This document shows, piece after piece, positions 52,245 through 60,884 of a DNA stretch of 64,000 nucleotides (position 1 is its first letter; every line of letters starts with the position of its first letter). A program made the translations under genes and the position numbers. Below the pieces are notes generated by a model, which saw only the letters and a program-made list of their open reading frames with translations, was not told the DNA's origin and made no database searches. Location of the stretch: contig NZ_JAMBOE010000001.1 of assembly GCF_023715465.1 (NCBI RefSeq), positions 62,001 to 126,000 on the forward strand, in the 5' to 3' direction. Source of the stretch: Paenibacillus macerans (GTDB taxonomy: Bacteria > Bacillota > Bacilli > Paenibacillales > Paenibacillaceae).

Positions 52245-53053
52245 TTAAAACTTCCAGAAAAACATCCCCAGCGTATTATATAAGAAATGAGGATTCAACT
52301 GAGCCTGGATCGCTTTCAACTCGGCTTCTTTTTCACTAATTTTACGTTCATACACTTCATAGATGAGCTTCTCCCGCACACGCTTCATGCCGCGCACCAG
52401 GTTTCCCAGCGAACGCAGCAACATGCGGCTAATCCCGGTAATAATGATCGCCAAACAAATTAGACTGGCCAGCGCCGAAACCACCGCCACCTTGAGGATC
52501 ACTTGGCTTTTGCTTTGGATCGGCGCTAAAGACACTTTACTAACCAGGGTAAAACCAACCTTTTCCGACTTCTGCCTGGTGTACATATAGGAAACTCCGT
52601 TCTCTTTACGAACCGAACTACCGATGCCTGGCATCGTCGACAAATCCTGGATCTGCCCGCTAGATCCATTTAACGAATACAAAGGTTTCCCCTCTTGATC
52701 ATACAAAAACACTTCCACTTGCGTCTCGGTTCGCAGATCCTTCAAATGCGCTTCAAACAAGGAGGTATTGAACAAAATCAACATCATGCCATAGGTATCC
52801 AGATCCATCGACCGCATGAGCCGCCCCGCCAACACCCAATTGGAATTTTCCTGTTGCCGGTAGTCCTCCTGGCCAGGCTGGCTCCAAACATATTCCCCGC
52901 CCGTCCCCTCCAGCTTCCGGAGCATTTGCCCGAGATATTCGGGCTTAAGACTATGAAACGAGCCGGCAAAAGAACCAAGATTAATGATATTTCCTTTCAA
53001 ATCATAAATCCGAATACCAATCATCTCCCGCGCATCCAGCCGATTATAGAACT
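52245..53053 (-). pseudogene. YesM-type sensor histidine kinase remnant, both ends lost
   Basis: About 265 codons. It holds the end of a sensor domain (GIRIYDLKGNIINLGSFAG), a second membrane helix (VVSALASLICLAIIITGISR) and a HAMP-like linker. It stops right after the phosphorylation box AQLNPHFLYNTLGMFFWKF. The ATPase domain is absent, and upstream of 53053 a stop precedes the frame. Members of this family pair with AraC-type response regulators for sugar sensing. Confidence 0.75.
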
Positions 53054-53104
53054 AATGTCAGACATTCAGATTCACCTTCAATTGTTAATTATGCGGGGAT
53101 TTCT

Positions 53105-53257
53105 TATAATGTTCTTGCATTCACGAACCCGAGAGTTTTAACCGCCAGCGCCGGGGCGGAGATTTACGCTCGTAGGGTTGATCGTCTGCTCCCGTTCCCT
53201 GGCTTCTTATTTCCTGGCGATCTCAGGGCCAACGGCCGCAGCGTGAATACGACGTTA
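53105..53257. repeat. dispersed intergenic repeat, copy R4
   Basis: TATAATGTTCTTGC-ATTCACGAA at the left and GTGAATACGACGTTA at the right form inverted arms like R2. The GC-rich middle (GCCAGCGCCGGGGCGG and further) is unrelated to R1/R2. Conserved ends with a variable middle mark this family. Confidence 0.65.
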
Positions 53258-53322
53258 GTCGATGTAAATGCCATCTTTGAGTTTTCTTTAACTTAAGATA
53301 AGTCTCACCAAAATCACGAATA

Positions 53323-53878
53323 ATGTTTATTTCATTAGTAATTCTAAGTACTATTTCAGGCCAAATTCGAACTCATACTAATAATCCATGGCTTTGGATC
53401 CCAATAATAGTAGTTGCTTTGTATACTTTCTGGTATTTCAATAAATTAGTCTTAAAAATTCAAGCAGAAAAATACGGATCCTGGGAACACTTCCAGGAAA
53501 TAAGGTATGCGTATTTATTAGATGTCCTAAAATCAAACGATATTTATAATGAAAATGATTTATTAAAAACGAGAGATCGAATCAATGTATTAATTGGTAT
53601 TTTAAATAATAAATTGAATAACGAAAAATTAGTACACGCTTCTATAGCTTTATGGGAACTCTAATTGTTATTGTATTTAATTCATTAATCAACTTATAAA
53701 CGCTAAAATAGGTCCGATACCCCATGATACTTTGTATCTAATTATTGTTCCCTGCATACAAATATTCGGTATATTATTGGATCTACTTCCAATTATTTTT
53801 GAATTTTTAGATAGAAATCATGAAAAAATGTATGAAATGAGAAGTATGCTATATGGGGTTTTGCTTAAAAGATTGTAA
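53323..53878 (+). pseudogene. membrane protein gene broken by frameshifts
   Basis: The first 113 codons (MFISLVILSTISGQIRTHTN; WLWIPIIVVALYTFWYFNKL; onward to VHASIALWEL) end in a stop. Coding then continues in other frames as TLIVIVFNSLINL and INAKIGPIPHDTLYLIIVPC, IQIFGILLDLLPIIFEFLDR, ending LLKRL at 53878. It probably was one gene of about 180 residues with three or four membrane helices. No family recognised. Confidence 0.6.
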
Positions 53879-53913
53879 ATCAACATGAACTTTTAAACTA
53901 TTGCATTTATTTC

Positions 53914-54010
53914 GACAACGTTTAGGATTCACGAAATGACCCAACCTTAGATAGCTCTTAGGCTGGGTCATTTGTTGTCTTAACTTCTCTATGGACAACA
54001 ACCAAAGGTT
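53914..54010. repeat. dispersed intergenic repeat, partial copy R5
   Basis: ACAACGTTTAGG-ATTCACGAA and the following hairpin (GACCCAACCTTAGATAGC with GGCTGGGTCATTTG) match the left half of R1 closely. The right arm is missing. It marks the border between the debris zone and the defence island. Confidence 0.65.
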
Positions 54011-54400
54011 GACGGTTTAACACTTGGAGACATAAAAATATAATATGCCAATTGCTATTCAGTACGTCACGCTTTCCGGCCAATTTTATGGCCCAAATGA
54101 ATGACAACCTAGGATTCTTCATCACAGACAACAAGCTCTGTAAGGAGCATTACCACAAAAGTTAGCGCTTTTGGGTGGAAGATGCATTTAATTCTAGTAG
54201 AACCAAAGGAAAGCAAATTTTTAACCTCATCGCTGCCAGGTTCATCAACTCGTTATCTCTGGTTATCGAATATTCTCGGAAGCCTTGTTCTGCCTGGTTT
54301 TATAGGCTTTGTATTATTTCTGATTATCTGTAATTTTGGCTCATTATCGGCATTTTTACACCAAATTGTTACCACTTTGTTACCGGAATTAAGGAGACAT
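54011..54400. other. no gene recognised before the defence island
   Basis: A 78-codon plus-strand frame (54182-54418, MHLILVEPKESKFLTSSLPG) has no good ribosome site and overlaps the end of the TatD-like gene, so it is not called. No terminator with a T-run was found after the TatD-like gene. Confidence 0.4.
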
Positions 54401-55144
54401 TTATGTTCTAATTTTTGATTGTAGCTCCCTCAACAACAACATTCGCCTAAAATTTTTATAGGAAACTTCAGTGAAATTACTAAATTGATCATCAAACATT
54501 TTAAACAATGAAGGTATCTGTGCCGGTCTAATAACTTTTTTCTCAAATCTTGTAAAGGGACCATCTGTTTCAAAAAGTAATAGCTCTTGAGGAATTTTCT
54601 TAATAATATTTTGCCCTTTTTTGGATAACAACATATTGATATTAACAGAAAACATGTACTTTCTTTCAGCGATACGTTCTAACGTAGATATATTACCCGT
54701 ATACCAGTGAAAAACAGCATATTTGACATCATTCTCAATCAGTATATTTAGTACCTCGTCTTCTGCACCTCTAGAATGGATAGAATAAATTTTATCCTTG
54801 TTATATTTCCTCTGGGTTACAAAAGAAAAATTCTCAATTTGTTTATGGAGATTAGTCGATTGATTTCCACTGATATCAATTCCTACTTCTCCAATATATG
54901 ATGTCTTACTTACTAATTTATCAAATAAATCCTGATTCAGAGGAAACTCATCTGTAAGATCCGGATGGTATCCTAATGCAAGACGTACATATTTGAAGCC
55001 TTGATACGAAAGATACTGCTTTTCGAACAATTCTGGCAAATTCGTCACAAAAAGAGCATAAATCTTATTGGACTCATACTCTTTGGCTAACTTATTAGGA
55101 TTTGGATAGTGATCGATATGTACATGAAAATCAAAATATGTCAT
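54401..55144 (-). CDS. TatD-family metal-dependent nuclease (QatD-like)
   Basis: 247 residues from the ATG at 55144, chosen because GAAAGG lies upstream and the TatD start follows at once (MTYFDFHVHID); 55174 lacks a ribosome site. All TatD metal-site motifs are present: HVHID, ALGYHPDL, YIGEVGIDIS with Glu, SIHSRGAEDE with His, VFHWYTG with His, and LFETDGPF with Asp. TatD enzymes are 3'-5' DNA exonucleases. The gene overlaps the QueC-like gene by 14 bases. This pairing is the signature of the Qat anti-phage system. Confidence 0.9.
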   Translation of the reverse strand: MTYFDFHVHIDHYPNPNKLAKEYESNKIYALFVTNLPELFEKQYLSYQGFKYVRLALGYHPDLTDEFPLNQDLFDKLVSKTSYIGEVGIDISGNQSTNLHKQIENFSFVTQRKYNKDKIYSIHSRGAEDEVLNILIENDVKYAVFHWYTGNISTLERIAERKYMFSVNINMLLSKKGQNIIKKIPQELLLFETDGPFTRFEKKVIRPAQIPSLFKMFDDQFSNFTEVSYKNFRRMLLLRELQSKIRT

Positions 55145-56342
55145 ACTTGTCGAGGAACCTTTCAACTTCTTCACTAAATCGTCTTAGCATTCTACTCGTT
55201 TTCCAATAATAATCGTCATCTGCATAGAATGTCTTCTTTAGACCAAGAGTTAAAAGAATCGAGTTATCATCGATTTCCTTTTTACACTCTCTAAAATATT
55301 CTATAGACGACTTTAAATCTTCCACTTGTTCAAGGGTTATAGTTCTATTTTTCCCGTCATAACCAACATCATACAGATGCTCATCATATTTTTCATTATC
55401 ATGCGCTGCTAAAGATATTTTTCTAAGGACACAAGGTATACAAGTACCACATTGCTTTTTCTTATCCAATAAGTGAAGGTATTGCCTACTTTTAGAGCAA
55501 GTATGCGTATTTTTTATTTGTTCCTTAAATTCTTCGCTCAGTCGATGTATTATGTCACCTTTTGTCTCGAAAATAAAAGGGTTGGATACATGTTGCATTA
55601 GACCTAGTAAAGCAAGAATTGAATTAAACAAATAAATTGTTTTTGGATGCGTTGTCTTAGTAGTGAATCTTCCATTTTTAAATGGATTTAAAGATAAAAA
55701 TCCATTCTCATATATTAAAATATCTGTTACCTTATGTTCATACGCCACAGCAGTTGCCAAACTCAAAAACAAAAGTGATCGAGTAGCTTGTGTAGGCTCC
55801 GCTTTGTTACAATTGATTTTATCAAAGAAATATCCTATCGAATTTATATGTTTATCCATAACAAAGCTTGCAATTAACTCTTGTTTACTCTGTTCAAATG
55901 TATTAAGTTTATATCCTACATAAATTGAGCTAATTCCCGATGTTATATTTTGAAACGCGCCGCTGAACGAATCCAAGCCGCCTGATAATAATGAAACATT
56001 ATTAAATGTCCCGAAATCCAATTCTAGTGAAGCTCCAATATATTTCTTTTCAACTAAGGTGAAATTGAAATCAACATTATCTCTACTTACAAACCTAATG
56101 AGTTTTTTTAGCGAAGGTTCGATTTGCTCCCACAGATCTGGATTGGTCACAGGTACCGTTATTGAATATGTCCTACCCTCATCGTTATTCCTTTTGGTCA
56201 TAATATCCATAAAAAATATAGTTGAAAAAACATCAACCAAGTCTAAGATCATGCCATCTTGGGCACTCTCATATCTAGTTAAATTTTTCAGGAACATTTC
56301 ATGTGGATATGCCCCAAACTCTTTAATAAAGGGATTTTCCAT
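55131..56342 (-). CDS. QueC-like protein (QatC-like)
   Basis: 403 residues. The PP-loop ATP-binding motif SGGLDS is at 120-125. A zinc site of four cysteines (Cys282, and CGTCIPC with Cys298, 301, 304) followed by VLRK matches QueC, the preQ0 synthase that makes a nitrile from a carboxylate. The protein is much longer than QueC (about 230 residues), with about 110 extra N-terminal residues and a longer middle. No other queuosine genes are present. In defence systems such proteins are thought to modify a protein or nucleic acid; here the partner is likely the small protein upstream. Confidence 0.88.
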   Translation of the reverse strand: MENPFIKEFGAYPHEMFLKNLTRYESAQDGMILDLVDVFSTIFFMDIMTKRNNDEGRTYSITVPVTNPDLWEQIEPSLKKLIRFVSRDNVDFNFTLVEKKYIGASLELDFGTFNNVSLLSGGLDSFSGAFQNITSGISSIYVGYKLNTFEQSKQELIASFVMDKHINSIGYFFDKINCNKAEPTQATRSLLFLSLATAVAYEHKVTDILIYENGFLSLNPFKNGRFTTKTTHPKTIYLFNSILALLGLMQHVSNPFIFETKGDIIHRLSEEFKEQIKNTHTCSKSRQYLHLLDKKKQCGTCIPCVLRKISLAAHDNEKYDEHLYDVGYDGKNRTITLEQVEDLKSSIEYFRECKKEIDDNSILLTLGLKKTFYADDDYYWKTSRMLRRFSEEVERFLDKYDIF

Positions 56343-56345
56343 TCA

Positions 56346-56981
56346 TTAAAACTCCCCAAATTCAATTGCTTCTGCTCTCTTAACGACAAACATAACAAGT
56401 TCCTTAAGAGTAAGTCGAGCGTTCAGGTAATTTTTAATTAAACTGGTTAATTCCGTTGTAACAATCTTTCTAGCTTGCAATCTAATTAATGAATTGATTT
56501 CTTCATGAGGAATTTCAAGATAAGCATCACTAAAAACCTCTATTATTTCATTTTGTACTATTAGATAGATCAAAAAATATGTAAATTCAGAGATGAATTC
56601 ATCAATACTTCTATTTTCTTTAATAATTTCAGTTATTGCGAGTCTAAATGCTTGAAGCAGTAACTCGGAAAACTCATCCTGATATTCTTCTTCGGCAAGC
56701 TCAATAAGCTTTTCAAGAAATTCATTAAAAACACTTTCATCATCTTTAATTTCATCATAAGTGATACCACCAAATTGTCCACCAGACATCATTCCATTGA
56801 TACCATTGATACCATATTGTAAAAGAATCTTGAATGATTCTTTGCTTATTTCTTTCGTAATACGTTGTTCATCCAACACTAGTGAGGTTGCTTGCGGTAT
56901 CGATTTCTTAATATCCTGTTTTCCAAGTTGCTGGAGAAGCTTTTTAACATCTTTATTTGTATTTTTTTTCGAAGTCCCCAT
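56346..56981 (-). CDS. small defence-module protein (QatB-like?)
   Basis: 211 residues, helical, no named domain: MGTSKKNTNKDVKKLLQQLG, NGINGMMSGGQFGGITYDE, ELLLQAFRLAITEIIKENRS. The MGTS start recalls QatB proteins as I remember them, but the rest cannot be matched by eye. It is 3 bp before the QueC-like gene and follows a terminator that separates it from brxL, so it begins a three-gene unit. AGGGAACG precedes the ATG. A substrate or sensor role for the QueC-like enzyme is inferred from position. Confidence 0.6.
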   Translation of the reverse strand: MGTSKKNTNKDVKKLLQQLGKQDIKKSIPQATSLVLDEQRITKEISKESFKILLQYGINGINGMMSGGQFGGITYDEIKDDESVFNEFLEKLIELAEEEYQDEFSELLLQAFRLAITEIIKENRSIDEFISEFTYFLIYLIVQNEIIEVFSDAYLEIPHEEINSLIRLQARKIVTTELTSLIKNYLNARLTLKELVMFVVKRAEAIEFGEF

Positions 56982-57068
56982 GTCCCAACGTTCCCTTCCA
57001 GTTTAGCTAATAGTAAGTATATCAGGATTCCAATTGGGTTTCTATACCAATCCCCCTTAAATAACTAC

Positions 57069-57103
57069 AAAAAATACAGAGGATCAGCTAACCTCTTGTA
57101 TTT
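57069..57103 (-). terminator. terminator between the BREX-like core and the Qat-like module
   Basis: On the minus strand AATACA-(A)GAGG and CCTC-TGTATT form a stem with a 9-base loop followed by TTTTTTG. It starts about 25 bases after the brxL-like stop. The downstream three genes therefore probably have their own promoter (a TATACT lies near 57020), though read-through is possible. Confidence 0.72.
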
Positions 57104-57127
57104 CATGTCTCTATAATATTTTAAATC

Positions 57128-58543
57128 TCAATGATGAACTATTTCGATCTTAACCTTTTTATATTCAGGATCCATCTTATGTAATTCATCCCTGACCCTC
57201 TGGCGTAATTCTACAGCCGGTTTTAAACAATATGCAATGAAATCATCGTCACTAACTTTCATATCAGGGAAAATTATTTTGAGAAAGCCTGTTGCGAGTC
57301 TCTGGATTGCTTTAAAGTCACGCAAATCTTTACAATTTGTTAAATTCATAAAACCACTTACATAATCTGAGTAGTCCACTTTTCCACGTAGATTATGTAG
57401 TATCTCAGAAAAGAAGTCACCTTTAAATCCAAGTGTTTTCGAAGGAGTATCATTTGAAACTCTGGGCATTTTCCAACCTGGAATAATTCCATGTAAACGG
57501 TCAATAAATGCTGTTTCTTGCAAAAAGTTTGGTATTTCCTTCAAAATACCCTCCTCAAGGTACAGAGGATTCCGACTTTCATCGAGTGCAATATTACCTA
57601 ACATTACAAAACCTGCCTCAGAAGTAGCTTCCGTATTACCACGGCTAAACTTTCCGCTCTCCAGATATGTTTTTAGTCCGGCAGCCAATTCTGGGTCAGC
57701 TTGTATGCTCTGAATTTCGTCAAGCACAACCGCGTCATACTTAGCAATTAATCCTGGCGTATTTTTAGTCTGATGAAAAAACATTACTGCTGGTGTAACT
57801 TTACCGCCACGCACTACACGTGCATATCTCGAGAAGTTATCATAAACGTAAGACTTACCTGTCCCTTTAGGCGCAAGTTCAATTAAATTCACGCGCGGCT
57901 CAACAAAAGGAATAATTCGTGTAATCAAAATCATTTTCTGTTCAAGCGTGTATATGTCAGGATTAAACCCCATACTTGATATAACAAGATTTATCCATTC
58001 ATCAAATGTAAACTGCTCACGACATTCGATAAAATAATCCAAATCAACAGCATTAATTTGAAATGGTTTGAATGTTCGAAGAATTACACTCCCTCGATTA
58101 TTTTCACTATCCGGTGGTGCGTAGAATAACTCGCCAACTCCCCAGACTCCACTCGCCAACATTAAATCATTATCTTCCACTATTTGTGGAGAAATCATAG
58201 CATCATTAATGTCCAGAAATGGTATTCTCAAATTCCGATTCCCTGTCTTCAAATTCACAGAAACACTATAATCATCAAGCAATTTCACACTTTCCATATT
58301 TAATAATTGGTTTTTTATTTGTTCCTTCTGTGCTTTTTGGGGTAGGAACTTATTAATAAAGTCGGCAATTCTCTTTCTCGAATCATCAGTTAATATCCCA
58401 TTTTCGAGAAAGTTAAAAAGTATCCATTCCCCAACATAGGTAGGAATTGAACGTGCCGTAAAACCAGCCTGATGTACCAGATTCTTATTGATTACAACTT
58501 CTCCATAAGTATCAATGGCTTTTTGTTCGAATTGTTCGATCAT
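57128..58543 (-). CDS. brxL: BrxL-like AAA+ protein without the Lon protease domain
   Basis: 471 residues from the ATG at 58543, behind AGGGGGAG; it starts 11 bp after the pglZ stop. An N-terminal region of about 200 residues leads to an AAA+ core: Walker A LAPKGTGKSYVYDNF near 240, Walker B AVVLDEIQSI near 280, and the arginine region FIDRLHGIIPGW near 360. BrxL of type I BREX is about 660-680 residues with a Lon-like C-terminal domain. Here the protein ends at KIEIVHH without it. BrxL is a DNA-binding ring ATPase needed for phage restriction or modification. Confidence 0.87.
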   Translation of the reverse strand: MIEQFEQKAIDTYGEVVINKNLVHQAGFTARSIPTYVGEWILFNFLENGILTDDSRKRIADFINKFLPQKAQKEQIKNQLLNMESVKLLDDYSVSVNLKTGNRNLRIPFLDINDAMISPQIVEDNDLMLASGVWGVGELFYAPPDSENNRGSVILRTFKPFQINAVDLDYFIECREQFTFDEWINLVISSMGFNPDIYTLEQKMILITRIIPFVEPRVNLIELAPKGTGKSYVYDNFSRYARVVRGGKVTPAVMFFHQTKNTPGLIAKYDAVVLDEIQSIQADPELAAGLKTYLESGKFSRGNTEATSEAGFVMLGNIALDESRNPLYLEEGILKEIPNFLQETAFIDRLHGIIPGWKMPRVSNDTPSKTLGFKGDFFSEILHNLRGKVDYSDYVSGFMNLTNCKDLRDFKAIQRLATGFLKIIFPDMKVSDDDFIAYCLKPAVELRQRVRDELHKMDPEYKKVKIEIVHH

Positions 58544-58553
58544 TACTCTCCCC

Positions 58554-60881
58554 CTAAAAATCAAAGTCAAACGTATTCTCTTGCATGGTTTTTATAATAA
58601 TTGGCAACCTTTTGTCTGAATTATACTGTTTTGAAGCAAAGTCATAACGAATACTAATACTCAATTCGGATGGAACAGTGTTCCCCTTACGCATGATTCT
58701 AACGTTATCGATTTTGATATCTGCCTTAGTCATAGCATCGATTTTATCAATGTTTACGGTATCATTATCGACAGATACAAAGGGGCTTAAAATCGTGAGT
58801 TGCAAATTTTCAATAGGCATTTGATTAGTATTCTCAATAATGAAAGTTAATTGGCTCTTCACATTAAATCTGAATGTATTGTCCTTTATGAATACATTGG
58901 GTTGAATAACTTTGTGAGACGACCTGTGAAAATGTAATAATGGCACTAGTAATTCTTCAGCAGATATTCCACCATGAATATACTGATCCATCATATTTTT
59001 TTTATACGAATAATTACCTTTAATTATTACATAATTCGCATCAAGGTTAAATCGATGCTTTTCAAAGATATATCCGACCGTTTCGAGGTGGCTGCGGAAT
59101 CGATCTAATTGGTCATCAGTTACACAAATATATCGTTCCGTACTGTCAACAATTTCATCTCCAAACAACATTTCTTCTACATCTATTACTCTTTCACTAG
59201 TTATTTTAACAGCTCCATGGTCAGACACTACGAAGATATCGATTTCAGGTCTATGTTGCAAGCTCTTGCAAACCAAGTCAATTAATTCATTCAACTCATT
59301 AGAAATAACATCAAACTTCGGACTTGCCATCTTATTCTGATCCATATGCATATATTCATCAATCATCAAATAATTAAGTATTGCAAAATCGGCATTATTG
59401 GGTAGCTCTTTTAAATCTGAAACCTTTGTTGTATAAAATAGCTTCTTACTTTGAAATTGTTCACTGGTTTTTTGTTCAGTCAACTTCCGATAATCTTGTT
59501 CATTTTTTGAAAATATATAGTTAGCGGATAGTAAGGCTGTTTTTGAAATTCTAGTCTCAGTAGGAATAGCAGCAACGAAGTTTTCTTTTTTTAACAAATT
59601 CATGCCATTCTTCATAAATGAACTAATAAGATGATCGTTCCATCGCAAACCAATATTATCGATGATTAATAATAAAGTGAACACTTGCTTATCTATCTTT
59701 TGTTTGATACTAGGTAATAAATTCATGACCGTATTAGGGTACGAATATTTAATTTCAAGATAGTTTTTTGCAATCCAATCGGAAAACAAGTTACCGTAAG
59801 CGTCTAATAATTCGTTATTTTCGTTCCGCGTTTCTTGCCAGCGCCGATATGGAAGATACTCTAATTCAGCCCAAGTAATCCATTCATTCGTTGTACCGAA
59901 ATTAGGTTCAGTAGGAAATGACGGGGATACTAGTGATTCTAATTCAGCTAATAAATTAAGTCGCTTCGTTAACAACTGATTATAATGCGATTTAACTTCA
60001 TTAATCAATATATTACGGTCAAAATGAACGGAAGAGTTTATGAACTTAATTAGAATTTCAAACTCACCCTCTAAAAATCCGCTTGTACATCGAATGATTT
60101 CTAATACTTCCTCTAAGGCTTGAGAACTGTTTAATAAGCTATTTAATTCAACTTTAATAGCGTTTGTTACATCAACGGGTATAAAGTCAGTATTCGGAAT
60201 AAACTGCTTAATGCTCAAATTCGAAAGTTCGGAATTATATTCTTCTAAAAATCTGTTTCTTAACTCTTTTGGATATCCTTTCAAAGCGGCAAAGCTTGAT
60301 ACTATCTTCACAAAGATTTCAGGAGATTCAAAAAGTATCTCAACTAGTAAAGAGACATTCCTATTATTCTTTATTGCCTTTTCTTTTTGATGGTTAAGAA
60401 TCGTTCTTATACAGTTAATTTGTGATTTATTTTTATATTCAGCAAAATTAGCAGTGTTGCAAATTTCTTCAATCGTTATAACAGTGAGCTCATTGACTTC
60501 AAATGAATACTGAAAGTAATGTTCCAATACACTCTTCTCAAAATTGTTTTTATCTTTTAAAACTGGAAAAATACCAATGATATCTTTCAACTCATCATCA
60601 TTTAGATAAGAAGGGGGAATAATCCCCCAAGTATTTCTTATATATTGCCTTAGAGACATTTCGTGAATTTCTAGCATATCATTAGGTTCAAACTCGTTTA
60701 ATTCTTTAATCCAAGTTAAAAGTTGCTTGTTCTGTACAATTATATCCGAATGAGGAATTTTATTAGCTAACATTGCCCGTACTGTTTGATAGAGCTTGGG
60801 ATATTCGTTAATCTTACTGAAAGTATACTCGGAATCAGATAGATGCCTATTTAGGTCAGCAAAAATTCGAATGCCGCTCAA
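58554..60881 (-). CDS. pglZ: PglZ-domain phosphatase-like protein (BREX)
   Basis: 775 residues. The alkaline-phosphatase-superfamily core of PglZ is visible: LLLIIDNIGLRWNDHL with the first metal Asp (near 395), IFVVSDHGAVKIT with the metal Asp/His pair (near 550), and YIHGGISAEELLVPLLHFHR with the last metal His (near 635). The first 320 residues are helical. PglZ is the one protein present in all BREX types. It starts 4 bp after the ATPase gene and precedes brxL, the order seen in type 4 BREX. No methyltransferase gene (PglX) is in the visible part. Confidence 0.9.
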   Translation of the reverse strand: MSGIRIFADLNRHLSDSEYTFSKINEYPKLYQTVRAMLANKIPHSDIIVQNKQLLTWIKELNEFEPNDMLEIHEMSLRQYIRNTWGIIPPSYLNDDELKDIIGIFPVLKDKNNFEKSVLEHYFQYSFEVNELTVITIEEICNTANFAEYKNKSQINCIRTILNHQKEKAIKNNRNVSLLVEILFESPEIFVKIVSSFAALKGYPKELRNRFLEEYNSELSNLSIKQFIPNTDFIPVDVTNAIKVELNSLLNSSQALEEVLEIIRCTSGFLEGEFEILIKFINSSVHFDRNILINEVKSHYNQLLTKRLNLLAELESLVSPSFPTEPNFGTTNEWITWAELEYLPYRRWQETRNENNELLDAYGNLFSDWIAKNYLEIKYSYPNTVMNLLPSIKQKIDKQVFTLLLIIDNIGLRWNDHLISSFMKNGMNLLKKENFVAAIPTETRISKTALLSANYIFSKNEQDYRKLTEQKTSEQFQSKKLFYTTKVSDLKELPNNADFAILNYLMIDEYMHMDQNKMASPKFDVISNELNELIDLVCKSLQHRPEIDIFVVSDHGAVKITSERVIDVEEMLFGDEIVDSTERYICVTDDQLDRFRSHLETVGYIFEKHRFNLDANYVIIKGNYSYKKNMMDQYIHGGISAEELLVPLLHFHRSSHKVIQPNVFIKDNTFRFNVKSQLTFIIENTNQMPIENLQLTILSPFVSVDNDTVNIDKIDAMTKADIKIDNVRIMRKGNTVPSELSISIRYDFASKQYNSDKRLPIIIKTMQENTFDFDF

Positions 60882-60884
60882 TGC

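Noticed and set aside
54182..54418. A 78-codon hydrophobic plus-strand frame
   Set aside because: No ribosome site and overlap with the TatD-like gene end; judged a chance frame.
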